Origin: Microcoleus sp. bin48.metabat.b7b8b9.023
GTDB taxonomy: Bacteria > Cyanobacteriota > Cyanobacteriia > Cyanobacteriales > Microcoleaceae
DNA length: 45,109 nucleotides
Assembly (NCBI RefSeq): GCF_013299185.1
Contig: NZ_JAAFKG010000063.1
Coordinates: forward strand, 1-45,109
Direction: 5' to 3'
Below, piece by piece: positions 7,454 to 16,014 of this stretch. Every line of letters begins with the position of its first letter. Position 1 is the first letter of the stretch. The notes under the pieces are model-generated. The model ran no database searches, was not told where the DNA came from, and saw nothing but the letters and a program-made list of their open reading frames with translations. The translations under genes were made by a program, and so were the position numbers.

Positions 7454-9055
7454 CTAAAGCCGCACCCGCACCGGAGTTCGATTGGCTCGAACTTCAAATT
7501 CAGCAGCTTGAATCATAGACTTTCCAGTCATCTCCGGGGGCTGAGGCAACTTCAACAGTTCCAAAATCGTCGGCGCCACATCGGCCAAACAGCCGTCCGC
7601 CCTGAGAGCAACATCTCCTCCGTGACCTGGAATTTTCAGACCTTCGCCTTCTATTAGAATAAAGGGCACCGGGTTAGTAGTGTGAGCCGTCCAAGGATTC
7701 CCATCCTCGTCGAACATCAACTCAGCATTTCCGTGGTCAGCAATAATAATTGCCGTTCCCCCAGCTTTGGAAATCCCGGTCAACAGCCGCCCCAAACATT
7801 TATCCACAGTTTGTATCGCAATTATCGTCGCATCCAGCATCCCCGTATGACCAACCATATCCGGGTTAGCGTAGTTAAGCACCACAAATGAATAAATCCG
7901 CTTGGACAAAGCCTCCAGCGCCACATCAGTCACCTCAGCCGCCGACATCTCCGGCGCCTCGTCGTAAGTCGCCACCATCGGGCTCTGCACCAACTCGCGG
8001 TCTTCCCCCTCAAAAGGCTCTTCCAGACCCCCATTAAAAAAATAAGTCACGTGAGCGTACTTTTCAGTTTCCGCTGTCCGCAACTGTCGCAAACCGTGGT
8101 TAGAAATCACCTCACCCAGAATATTGTTCAAATTCTGGGGTTCAAAAGCCACCAGTACCGACGACAGTTTGGGGTCATACTGAGTAAAACTCGCAAAAGT
8201 CAGAGGCTCAATTAACGATCGTTCAAAGCCTTTAAAATCTGGCGCTACAAAGGCCTGAGTCAACTCTCTAGCCCTGTCCGGGCGAAAATTGAAGAAAATC
8301 ATCCCATCCCCGGATGCCACCGCGCCGGGGGCAATGCGAGTCGGAACTGCAAACTCGTCGGTCACTCCAACCGCATAGGAGGCCTGCAACACATCAACTG
8401 CCGATCGACCGTCAGGTGCGCTCTCAACCGTCATTACCTCATAAGCGCGGCTCACCCGATCCCAGCGTTTGTCCCTGTCCATCGCGTAATAGCGGCCGCT
8501 GATGGTAGCAATCCGACCGACCCCTACCTGTTTGATATAACCTTCTATCTTGCTGAGAGCTTCTACACCATCTTTCGGAGTAGTATCGCGGCCGTCTGTA
8601 ATCGCGTGGATGCAAACTTCAGAAATTCCCTGTGCTTTTGCTAGCTGTAGCAAACCCAAAATGTGACTCAGGTGCGAGTGTACCCCACCCTCGGAACAAA
8701 GACCGGTCAGGTGTAACTTGCCGCCCCGACTGCGTACTTCCTCGCAAAGTTTAACCAGCGCCCGGTTGTCTAGCAAAGAACCATCTTCGACTGCATCCGA
8801 GATTCGCACTAACTCTTGAGGAACCACCCGGCCGGCGCCCAGATTTAAGTGACCGACTTCCGAGTTGCCCATTTGCCCGTCTGGAAGCCCTACCGCCCGA
8901 CCTGATGTGTTAATCAGAGTTCTGGGATAAGCTGCCCAGAGACTGTCCATCACGGGTGTTTTCGCCTGTGCGATCGCATTTCCGTCTTTTTCTTCACGAT
9001 AACCCCAGCCATCTAGAATAATCAGCACTACAGGAGATACAGACGTTTGTGCCAT
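7454..9055 (-). CDS. gpmI: 2,3-bisphosphoglycerate-independent phosphoglycerate mutase
   Basis: A 533-residue enzyme of glycolysis and gluconeogenesis that interconverts 3- and 2-phosphoglycerate in the cytoplasm using two Mn2+ ions and a phosphoserine. Seen: the start VVLIILDGWGYREEKDGNAI with the first metal-binding Asp, the catalytic-serine motif GQMGNSEVGHLNLGAGR near residue 65, ITDGRDTTP and SGRYYAMDRDKRWDR of the phosphotransferase insert, and the C-terminal metal sites NYANPDMVGHTG and IADHGNAE. Length is typical (about 510-535). Start ATG 9055. It is the gene upstream of secG on the same strand. Confidence 0.97.
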   Translation of the reverse strand: MAQTSVSPVVLIILDGWGYREEKDGNAIAQAKTPVMDSLWAAYPRTLINTSGRAVGLPDGQMGNSEVGHLNLGAGRVVPQELVRISDAVEDGSLLDNRALVKLCEEVRSRGGKLHLTGLCSEGGVHSHLSHILGLLQLAKAQGISEVCIHAITDGRDTTPKDGVEALSKIEGYIKQVGVGRIATISGRYYAMDRDKRWDRVSRAYEVMTVESAPDGRSAVDVLQASYAVGVTDEFAVPTRIAPGAVASGDGMIFFNFRPDRARELTQAFVAPDFKGFERSLIEPLTFASFTQYDPKLSSVLVAFEPQNLNNILGEVISNHGLRQLRTAETEKYAHVTYFFNGGLEEPFEGEDRELVQSPMVATYDEAPEMSAAEVTDVALEALSKRIYSFVVLNYANPDMVGHTGMLDATIIAIQTVDKCLGRLLTGISKAGGTAIIIADHGNAELMFDEDGNPWTAHTTNPVPFILIEGEGLKIPGHGGDVALRADGCLADVAPTILELLKLPQPPEMTGKSMIQAAEFEVRANRTPVRVRL

Positions 9056-9471
9056 GCCAATACCCTATTTACAATAATTAATTTCTCGATCGTCATTATT
9101 GCCGATTTTGCGGAACATCTTCCGCTCATATATTTTGTACAGCGGCCCAACAACGCTAACAATAATTCCCCAGCTACAGCATTTTGGGAACTAATTTTCA
9201 CCCGATCGGCAAATTGTCTAATAGATTGCCTTGCCTTAAACTGTTAATCCACCGTTGGAGACTGTTACTCGATAGCGCCAACAGTGGCAGTGCTTTGACA
9301 GCCGGATTTTGCCGGATTGTTCAACGGTCAACTTATCGGTAAACACTCAAAACAATACCACACTCGCCGACATTTGGCTAGTTCCTGAAGAAATAAATTA
9401 AACAGCCTTGACCGGGCTGCGAATAACTTTACAGTATGCGAATAATAATTGGTTTCTGAATTGGCTCAGTT
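9056..9471. other. Intergenic region upstream of gpmI
   Basis: No credible gene. An imperfect inverted repeat, CCACCGTTGG at 9249-9258 against CCAACAGTGG at 9278-9287, may end transcripts of the upstream protease or be another small repeat; there is no T-tract. The gpmI promoter should lie at the left end but no clear motif is visible. Confidence 0.4.
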
Positions 9472-10155
9472 TCAGCGAACATAAAACTCTACAACATCTT
9501 TTTTGATTTTCACATCGTAATTGCCAAAGAAATCGTGACCGAGGAGACCAATTTCCATTTGTTTGGCGATCGCCACTTCGACATTTTGGATTGCAGCACC
9601 CCCAACCCGAATCGATCGCACCACACCAATGGGGAACTCGACAATGCTACCGTCAGCGATCCCCGCTCTCCCAGTGCCCACTTGCCTCACTCCCAGTGCA
9701 GTAGCCATCCGCTGAGTAATTAAAGTGCCGCTCGCCCCGGTATCGACAATCATTTCAAAAGTCTTGTTACCGTTAAATACCACATCAATCACAGGTGTCC
9801 CACCCGCGCGGCGCTTGATTTTAGCTTGAAATACCTTTTGATTCCCACTAGGGGCAGGTTGATTGGCTGGCGGTTGGGCACTAGGATTTGAGGGGCCCCG
9901 GCGAAACTGAGAATACACATTGCCACTTCTGGCTTCTGAGGCTGCTGTGAAAGTGCGATTCCCTTCGGGATAGCTCCGCTTCACGATCTGGTGGGAAGTT
10001 GCAAGTGGCACCAATGCCATCACCTTTGTTTCTGGCTGATGTGAACGAGCATTCACATTGCCGCTTCCCACCGATCCCAGACCTACCAAAATAGCCACAG
10101 AAACAATGCCCGATCGCCAAATCCGTTGGAGAATCACTTTTGCCACCATAACCAT
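9472..10155 (-). CDS. Secreted or anchored retropepsin-like aspartic protease
   Basis: A 227-residue protein. N-terminal hydrophobic segment (SGIVSVAILVGLGSVGSG, about 15-32) suggests a signal peptide or anchor. A low-complexity proline/asparagine linker (about 85-108) leads to a C-terminal domain of about 110 residues with a single D-T-G triad: MIVDTGASGTLIT, D138 predicted catalytic. It then has GVVRSIRVGGAAIQNVEVAI and the closing LLGHDFFGNYDVKI, the usual end of the clan AA single-domain proteases. These act as homodimers, each chain giving one Asp. Substrate unknown. It is divergent from the lipoprotein gene at 10375. Confidence 0.85.
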   Translation of the reverse strand: MVMVAKVILQRIWRSGIVSVAILVGLGSVGSGNVNARSHQPETKVMALVPLATSHQIVKRSYPEGNRTFTAASEARSGNVYSQFRRGPSNPSAQPPANQPAPSGNQKVFQAKIKRRAGGTPVIDVVFNGNKTFEMIVDTGASGTLITQRMATALGVRQVGTGRAGIADGSIVEFPIGVVRSIRVGGAAIQNVEVAIAKQMEIGLLGHDFFGNYDVKIKKDVVEFYVR

Positions 10156-10374
10156 GCCCTAATTAGTTAAATATGTACAAGAACCACCACCATTGATATC
10201 CTAACCTGCTCCTGAAAACCCAGGGCCCGCCTCAATATCAAATCGTCCGGAAAACTTGGCAATTTAAAAGCGATCGCATACCATCAAACCAGGTAAACTG
10301 AAAAGCGGCAAATGGCAGCAACTGCAATTGCCATTTGGATCACTTAAAAGTCAGGCGTTTGGGGACGATCGGTA

Positions 10375-11883
10375 ATGCGTAAACTTTTATATTTTGCAAC
10401 TATAGGAATGCTGGCTTTCTCGATCGGGGGATGCGGCGACGGGGGTGGCGACACAGCCAGTCCCACTCCTAGTCCTAGTATCAGTCCGGGTGCAACACCA
10501 GGGGCACCAGCAGCCAACGCTCCCGGAACGACCGGGGGTGTGGCAAGTCCCACACCAGGAGCTCAGACATTCCCCTCTCCAGTAGTAGCGGCCCAGCCCC
10601 CCGGCTTGATCCGATCGACAAACCCTGACGATCGCGCCAGACAAGCTCAAGCAGACATTGATGGCAAAAAGACAGCCCCAAGGGCAATTCCCCAGACATC
10701 TGTCCCCGGCCAAGCAAATGACCCATTCTCAGTCCTTCCCCCTCAACCACTCAAAACAGACGGTGGCGGGACAGCGGGCAACGAACTCCCCAACCTCCCA
10801 GTCAGACAAGTTCCAAGTCTGCCCAAGCTGCCAGACGAGAGAAACCCACCTCGGTGGACGCCAGTACCGGGATCGAAAAGGGCACCGGGCGGCGGCACAG
10901 TTGCCGAACTTCCCAAAGCTCAAAGCCCCGCACAGGTGTCAAGTCTTCCCAACCTGCCGCTAACCCCCGTACCCCAATGGCGGCCGCCAATTTCAGCGCG
11001 TCCCCAAGCAGCCCCCGGACGCCCCGGAGCGAGACCAGCAGGCTCCCCAAACGTCGCAGGAAATCCGGCATCAATACCCGGAGTGCCCTCTGTACCGGGC
11101 ATCGCAACAGGCGGCACCGGCACCAGACCAGGACGCCCAGGATCCAGACCAGCAGGTGCCCCAAACGTCGCGGGAAATCCGGCATCAATACCGGGAGTGC
11201 CTTCTATACCGGGCTTCCCAACAGGCACCACCGGCGGCACCGGTACCAGACCAGGACGCCCAGGATCCAGACCAGCAGGTTCCCCAGACATAGCAGGAGC
11301 TCCGGCATCATCAATACCAGGAGTTCCCTCTATACCGGGCTTCCCAAGAGGCACGACGGCAAGCCCCCAAGGGACGCGACGACCAGCAGCAACACCGGGA
11401 CGACCGGCCGCGACACCGGGACGACCAGCCGCGACACCGGGACGCCCGCCAGCGATCGCCGCCCGCCCGCCCGGCCCACCACGCCCTCCCAACATTCCCA
11501 ACATCGCCACCAGAGAATTGCCCGGTCTGCCCAAGCTGCCGGAATTAACACCGCCGCCATCGTGGCAAGACCCGAATCCACCACCACCCCCCGCACCCCC
11601 CGCACCACCACCGCCACCGCCTTCGACAGACAATGCCAAAGGAGTTGAAGTTAGTGGCGTAGTCAGAGTTGGTAATGACATACTGGTAATTGTGAAAGCA
11701 CCTAACGAGCCAACAAGTCGATATATCAAAGTAGGACAGCGGGTTGCTAGCGGGCAGGTGCTAATCAAACGGGTTGATTTCAAATCAGGAGCCGATCCGA
11801 TTGTGGTTCTAGAAGAAAACGGTGTAGAGGTTTCTAAAATTGTGGGAGAAAAATCTCCCCGAGTTGCCCAGAACCCAATTTAA
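10375..11883 (+). CDS. Pro/Gly-rich lipoprotein with repeats and a C-terminal beta-type domain
   Basis: A 502-residue protein. N-terminus MRKLLYFATIGMLAFSIGGC has a lipobox ending at Cys20, so it should be lipid-anchored outside the cytoplasm. Residues about 30-420 are low-complexity Pro/Gly/Ala/Thr, with a roughly 40-residue repeat (core GSPNVAGNPASIPGVPS then IPGFPTGTTGGTGTRPGRPG) in about three copies and later RPAATPG repeats. The C-terminal 75 residues are ordered: VEVSGVVRVGNDILVIVKAP, RYIKVGQRVASGQVLIKRVD and DPIVVLEENGVEVSKIVG, which resemble the small beta domain of PilP/GspC-type proteins (inference, not secure). The stop overlaps the start of the MORN gene by one base (TAATG), implying translational coupling. 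Possibly an envelope-spanning linker protein. Confidence 0.8.
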   Translation: MRKLLYFATIGMLAFSIGGCGDGGGDTASPTPSPSISPGATPGAPAANAPGTTGGVASPTPGAQTFPSPVVAAQPPGLIRSTNPDDRARQAQADIDGKKTAPRAIPQTSVPGQANDPFSVLPPQPLKTDGGGTAGNELPNLPVRQVPSLPKLPDERNPPRWTPVPGSKRAPGGGTVAELPKAQSPAQVSSLPNLPLTPVPQWRPPISARPQAAPGRPGARPAGSPNVAGNPASIPGVPSVPGIATGGTGTRPGRPGSRPAGAPNVAGNPASIPGVPSIPGFPTGTTGGTGTRPGRPGSRPAGSPDIAGAPASSIPGVPSIPGFPRGTTASPQGTRRPAATPGRPAATPGRPAATPGRPPAIAARPPGPPRPPNIPNIATRELPGLPKLPELTPPPSWQDPNPPPPPAPPAPPPPPPSTDNAKGVEVSGVVRVGNDILVIVKAPNEPTSRYIKVGQRVASGQVLIKRVDFKSGADPIVVLEENGVEVSKIVGEKSPRVAQNPI

Positions 11884-12665
11884 TGCAAAATTTAGCTCAA
11901 TCCTTAGAAAAAAAATTGAGAACCGTCATGCTTCGCTCAATTAAACAACTCGGAATATTCATGTTGGTTGGCACGGGGGTAGGATGCCTCTCACTGCTAG
12001 CCAATACTAAATCGTCATTGGCGGCGCCAGCAGCAGAACAAAAGCGCCCTCCGGTTTGCGAAGGCTCTCCCCCGAACGGTAGAGTCAAGTGCAACTACGA
12101 AAATGGCGACAATTATGAAGGAACTTTCGTCAACGGCAGACCTCAGGGACAAGGAATATACGTATACTCCAAGGGCGATCGCTACGAAGGACAGTTTCGT
12201 AACGGGGTTCCCAACGGTCAAGGCACATTCCTGTTCGCTAACGATGACCGCATGGTAGGAGAGTTCCGCAACGGTCTGATCGTTAGGGGAGAAGCTATTT
12301 TTGCCACGGGCGATCGCTACAGAGGAACATTTGAAATTGTTCAACAAGTAGGTGGCAGCGCTCCAAGCAGTCAGCCGCACGGTCAAGGGCAATTTATCTT
12401 TGCCACGGGCGATCGCTACGCCGGACAATTTTTTGCAGGAAACCCATTTGGTCGGGGAGTGTTTACCCGATCGGACGGCACTCGCTGCGACGGTCAGTTT
12501 TTCAACGAAAAGCTAGACGGTAAAGGTAGTTGCAGTTTCCCCAACGGCGTTCGCTACGAAGGCGAATTTCGCAAGGGATTGCCTCACGGTAGAGGCGTAA
12601 TTACAGATGCTAAAGGTAGACGCTTTTCTGGAGAGTTTCGGGCAGGCAAGCGCGTTCAACCGTGA
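11883..12665 (+). CDS. Secreted MORN-repeat protein
   Basis: A 260-residue protein. The ATG at 11883 overlaps the preceding stop (TAATG). An in-frame ATG at 11928 would give a cleaner signal peptide (MLRSIKQLGIFMLVGTG ... SSLAAPA), so either start may be used. After the leader come six or seven MORN repeats of about 23 residues (YEGTFVNGRPQGQGIYVYSK, YEGQFRNGVPNGQGTF, YAGQFFAGNPFGRGVF, YEGEFRKGLPHGRGVI). MORN repeats form an extended beta platform that binds lipids or proteins. Because it is coupled to the lipoprotein gene, the two probably work together at the envelope. The exact role is unknown. Confidence 0.88.
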   Translation: MQNLAQSLEKKLRTVMLRSIKQLGIFMLVGTGVGCLSLLANTKSSLAAPAAEQKRPPVCEGSPPNGRVKCNYENGDNYEGTFVNGRPQGQGIYVYSKGDRYEGQFRNGVPNGQGTFLFANDDRMVGEFRNGLIVRGEAIFATGDRYRGTFEIVQQVGGSAPSSQPHGQGQFIFATGDRYAGQFFAGNPFGRGVFTRSDGTRCDGQFFNEKLDGKGSCSFPNGVRYEGEFRKGLPHGRGVITDAKGRRFSGEFRAGKRVQP

Positions 12666-12713
12666 ATCTCGCTGCTAAAATTTGCGATCGGACATTAGTG
12701 GAGGCCTTTTGAC

Positions 12714-13337
12714 ATGACGACAAATGCTGCTTCTAGTTCTGGGCACGCCAGCCAAATTCCTTTTGACTTTGCCCCGCAGCGGAATCAAGATGCTGACTTA
12801 TTAAGACAGCTAGATTTTGTTCCGGGTTTGAAGGAAATCTTGACTTTGCGCCAAGTTCATGCATTGGAACACGCTACGGTTTGGGTACTCAGCCAATCTG
12901 GCGGTACGCCGACAGCAAGAGCGGATAATCAGTTATTGGGCGGAATGTCCACTGACCAAGGATTTTATCTGTACGGCCGCGTTAACATTGCACAGTTGCG
13001 TCATGCAGTGCAATTAGCTTTGCAGCGGATTGCCAGCGGAGAGTGGGATTTAGCCGTACATCCCCGCTGCGGCACCAACTTGTCGGTGGCGATGCTGCTG
13101 ACTGCTGGACTTGCTGTCGGCATCAATTTAGCTCTGCCGAAGGGGCCCATTCTGCAACTTTTGGGTTTGGGTGCGGCGGCGACGACAGCAGCTCAGTTAG
13201 CTCCCGATGTGGGAGCTCTGGCTCAGCGTTACGTCACAACTGCTATTCCGTTTAATTTGAGTATTGTTGATATTTCTGTGAGTCACGACTTCTGGGGACG
13301 GGAAGCTCATTTTGTGCGCGTGCGTTGGGTTGAATAG
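12714..13337 (+). CDS. Conserved cyanobacterial membrane protein (DUF6391-like)
   Basis: A 207-residue protein, 48 bp after the MORN gene on the same strand, with GGAGG before the ATG at 12714. Residues about 45-60 read LRQVHALEHATVWVLSQ, a motif I associate with the cyanobacterial DUF6391 family. The middle has two hydrophobic stretches (LSVAMLLTAGLAVGINLAL, then LLGLGAAATTAAQLAPDVGAL). The protein ends in a soluble strand-rich tail (SIVDISVSHDFWGREAHFVRVRWVE). No catalytic motif is recognised. The close spacing suggests one transcript from the lipoprotein gene through this one. Family name is from memory and unverified. Confidence 0.7.
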   Translation: MTTNAASSSGHASQIPFDFAPQRNQDADLLRQLDFVPGLKEILTLRQVHALEHATVWVLSQSGGTPTARADNQLLGGMSTDQGFYLYGRVNIAQLRHAVQLALQRIASGEWDLAVHPRCGTNLSVAMLLTAGLAVGINLALPKGPILQLLGLGAAATTAAQLAPDVGALAQRYVTTAIPFNLSIVDISVSHDFWGREAHFVRVRWVE

Positions 13338-13990
13338 CTGCTGCGGCAAGGGAGAGGTTCAACAGTTGACAGTTGACAGTTGACAGTTGACAGTTGACCA
13401 TGGGAGAGCGACCTCTACCTAGAAGGAAGAGGATTGAAGTAATGAATAGTCTGATTCTAATTTCTCCCGCTCCGGGAGAGGCTTTCAACCAATTCTTTCT
13501 GGTAAATCTTCATTTTTCCTTTGTCGTTCTTCCTTTTTCCTTTTTCACTGCTTGATGCAAGTGTCACAATAAATATTTTTTGGGTACGTTGTTGGGAAAA
13601 GAGCGCTCTTTTTCTAAAAACGTACCTTTTTTAATGTGCCATCTGCTTTGTTCATTCTGTCTTTTTCATTCTTCTTTCTGCTATATCATTTGTATTATCT
13701 TTTTTATCAGGTAGATGAGACATAATTCGTAAATGCAGTTTTTAGGGGCGTAACTTGCTAAGTAATAAATCTAAGAAGGGCTAAAGCCCAACAACGTACC
13801 TAATTTTTAGAATGAGGAAAAATATATTTTTTTATATTTATATAAATTTGTATGATATTCAATTTTATTTTTCACAATCAAGGCGTCAGCTATGAAAAGC
13901 TCGGATTGATTTCTGAGGCGACTTGCCAGAAGAGAGCAGCATCAGGTAAAATTGCTTGTTAGAATTTTTAGATCAAAAGTCAATCAAAAA
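13338..13990. repeat. Repeat-rich gap: ACAGTTG heptamers, inverse copy of the 4194 element, GGTACGTTG hairpins
   Basis: No gene. At 13358-13397 a tandem heptamer (TTGACAG)n; at about 13370-13504 the reverse-complement relative of the element at 4194-4318; at 13583-13626 a GGTACGTTG...ACGTACC hairpin and at 13774-13800 a right half of the same family (GCCCAACAACGTACC). The stretch 13805-13870 is very AT-rich and may hold the promoter of the next gene. Confidence 0.75.
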
Positions 13991-14449
13991 ATGTGCAAAC
14001 TAGCGATCGACAAAACCAGTCTAGCAAGCCTGCTGGCTGTCACCTTAGCCCTAGCAGGCAACAGCTTTTTACCTTTGGGTGACAATGCGAGTTTTGCGAG
14101 GGAAATTGCCCAAGCTAACGAACCAGAAAGAGTTCCAGACGGCAAGATGGTTCCCGTTAATGGCAAAGCTAATGTGAGATTAACGAATAAAACCAGCGAT
14201 CGACTATTTTATCAAGTAGTTGGACAAACTAACCGCCGCACCTTAGCCGAAAATTCAACAGTCGCGCTGCAAGCATTGACACTACCTGCATCCATTGTAT
14301 TTAGGCGACAAGACGGCGCATTATTGAAAGCGAGTTTAAAACCGGTTGGTGAAGGCACAGTAGAAGTAAGATTAGACGAGACAAATGATTTAGGTTTGGA
14401 TAAAAGATCTTTAAGCATTCGGAATGATGGTGCACTGTTTCTCCGATAA
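13991..14449 (+). CDS. Small secreted protein of unknown function
   Basis: 152 residues if started at ATG 13991; an upstream TTG at 13952 in frame would add 13 residues before the signal peptide and is less likely. The N-terminus (SLASLLAVTLALAGNSFLPL) is a signal peptide with a plausible cleavage after SFA or AQA. The mature part has strand-like segments: ANVRLTNKTSDRLFYQVVG, TVALQALTLPASIVFRRQDG and GTVEVRLDETND, suggesting a small beta-sandwich. It has no cysteine after the leader and no catalytic motif. A GGCGGTT/AACCGCC hairpin follows at 14453-14468. I do not recognise the family. Confidence 0.65.
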   Translation: MCKLAIDKTSLASLLAVTLALAGNSFLPLGDNASFAREIAQANEPERVPDGKMVPVNGKANVRLTNKTSDRLFYQVVGQTNRRTLAENSTVALQALTLPASIVFRRQDGALLKASLKPVGEGTVEVRLDETNDLGLDKRSLSIRNDGALFLR

Positions 14450-14452
14450 CAC

Positions 14453-14468
14453 GGCGGTTGAAACCGCC
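14453..14468. repeat. GGCGGTTGAAACCGCC hairpin
   Basis: A perfect 7-bp stem with two-base loop just after the secreted-protein gene. It belongs by sequence to the GGCGGTT...AACCGCC family seen at 21053-21330 and 29291-29500. No T-tract, so terminator function is uncertain. Confidence 0.55.
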
Positions 14469-14560
14469 CGATCTTCTTATGCCAAGCATATTGATATAAA
14501 ATCAATTTGGCGATCGCCCTGGCAACTCGAACTCACCTTCAATACACCATCCGAATCCCT

Positions 14561-15649
14561 ATGTCAATCAAAAAAATTCTTTCCATAGCCCTGTTAATTT
14601 TCATCCCCATTTCCATCGCGGCCGAATATTTGCACTGGGGTTCCCTGGTAGTTTTCATCACATCCGCCCTAGGCATTATACCTCTGGCGATTTGGTTGAG
14701 CACAGCAACAGAAGAAGTGGCGATCGTCACAGGGCCATCTATCGGCGGCTTATTAAATGCAGTCTTCGGGAATGCTACGGAATTAATTATTGCCATAGTA
14801 GCCCTGAAAGCCGGCTTGATTGACATCGTGAAAGCCAGCATCACCGGCACAATTATCAGCAACTTGCTCTTGGTGATGGGATTTTCGATGCTGCTAGGGG
14901 GAATCCGCTACAAAGAACAAGAATTTAAGCCAATTATCGCCCGGGTGAACGGTTCCACCATGACTCTAGCAGTGATTGCGATTCTGCTGCCGACGATGGT
15001 AATTTACACGTCGAATGGAGTGGAACCCGCAGCCATTCAGAATCTTTCGTTGATAACTGCGATCGTCCTAATTGCAGTTTACGCACTAACGCTGCTATTT
15101 TCCTTAAAAACTCACAGCTATCTTTACGAAGTCGGCATACTAGAGTTAGAAGATTCTGAAAATACTGATGAAACTGCACACAAACCGAATTTGTGGCTGT
15201 GGATAGGAGTGCTAGTAGCCTCAACAGTTGCTGTTGCTTTTGAATCAGAAATTTTCGTGGGCGTTGTCGAAGAAACTACCAAAGGATTGGGATTAACACC
15301 ACTGTTTACAGGTGTAATTTTGTTGCCGATTGTGGGCGGTGCGGCGGAATACGTAACGGCGGTGGGAGTGGCGATGAAAAATAATATGGATTTGTCAGTT
15401 TCCGTGGCGATGGGTTCGAGTTTGCTAGTTGCTTTGCTGGTTGCGCCGGTGTTGGTGATTATCGGTATCGTGATTCATCAGCCGATGGATTTAAACTTTA
15501 ATCCGTTTGAAGTGGTTGCAGTTGCCATTGCGGTAACAATCGCTAATCTAATTAGTCTCGACGGGCGATCTAATTGGCTGGAAGGAGTGCTACTTTTGGC
15601 AACATATATTGTGTTAGCTGCGGCATTTTACTTTCACCCTGTTACTTGA
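14561..15649 (+). CDS. cax: Ca2+/H+ antiporter, CAX family
   Basis: 362 residues from ATG 14561 (MSIKKILSIALLIF); the frame is open upstream to a TTG at 14507, but the ATG gives the normal antiporter N-terminus. Seen: about eleven hydrophobic helices; the two inverted CAX repeat motifs, GGLLNAVFGNATELIIAI in the first half and PIVGGAAEYVTAVGVAMKN in the second, whose acidic residues bind Ca2+; and an acidic linker (LELEDSENTDETAH) between the halves. It exports Ca2+ in exchange for protons across plasma or thylakoid membrane. Length fits (about 360-370). No regulatory N-terminal extension. It is followed by the 35-bp hairpin array. Confidence 0.93.
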   Translation: MSIKKILSIALLIFIPISIAAEYLHWGSLVVFITSALGIIPLAIWLSTATEEVAIVTGPSIGGLLNAVFGNATELIIAIVALKAGLIDIVKASITGTIISNLLLVMGFSMLLGGIRYKEQEFKPIIARVNGSTMTLAVIAILLPTMVIYTSNGVEPAAIQNLSLITAIVLIAVYALTLLFSLKTHSYLYEVGILELEDSENTDETAHKPNLWLWIGVLVASTVAVAFESEIFVGVVEETTKGLGLTPLFTGVILLPIVGGAAEYVTAVGVAMKNNMDLSVSVAMGSSLLVALLVAPVLVIIGIVIHQPMDLNFNPFEVVAVAIAVTIANLISLDGRSNWLEGVLLLATYIVLAAAFYFHPVT

Positions 15650-16012
15650 ACCAGGTTGGTAGTGAGGACTTTAGTCCTAATAAAATAGGTTGCTAGTCAG
15701 GACTTTAGTCTTTGCTGCTAATTGGCTAAAGAAAGGACTGAAGTCCTTACTACGAACCTCGGGAATAAAGGACTGAAGTCCTTACTACGAACCTCGGGAA
15801 TAAAGGACTGAAGTCCTTACTACGAACCTCGGGAATAAAGGACTGAAGTCCTTACTACGAACCTCGGGAATAAAGGACTGAAGTCCTTACTACGAACCTC
15901 GGGAATAAAGGACTGAAGTCCTTACTACGAACCTCGGGAATAAAGGACTGAAGTCCTTACTACGAACCTCGGGAATAAAGGACTGAAGTCCTTACTACGA
16001 ACCGGCAGGAAT
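15650..16012. repeat. Tandem array, eight copies of a 35-bp hairpin unit
   Basis: Copies of GGACTGAAGTCC begin at 15735, 15770, 15805, 15840, 15875, 15910, 15945 and 15980, a period of exactly 35 bp. Each unit reads AAAGGACTGAAGTCCTTAC then TACGAACCTCGGGAAT. AAGGACT and AGTCCTT form a 7-bp stem around GA, so the array is a string of small hairpins. Two diverged units in the opposite orientation (GTAGTGAGGACTTTAGTCC at about 15660) precede it. There are no unique spacers. It fills the gap between convergent genes. Confidence 0.95.
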
Positions 16013-16014
16013 TA

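Noticed and set aside
10387..11783. Long frames overlapping the Pro/Gly-rich lipoprotein on both strands
   Set aside because: GC-rich low-complexity DNA opens all frames; only the frame with lipobox and ordered C-terminal domain is convincing.
15735..16012. 35-bp array considered as CRISPR
   Set aside because: Units are back-to-back and identical; there are no unique spacers and no cas genes nearby. It is a tandem hairpin array.
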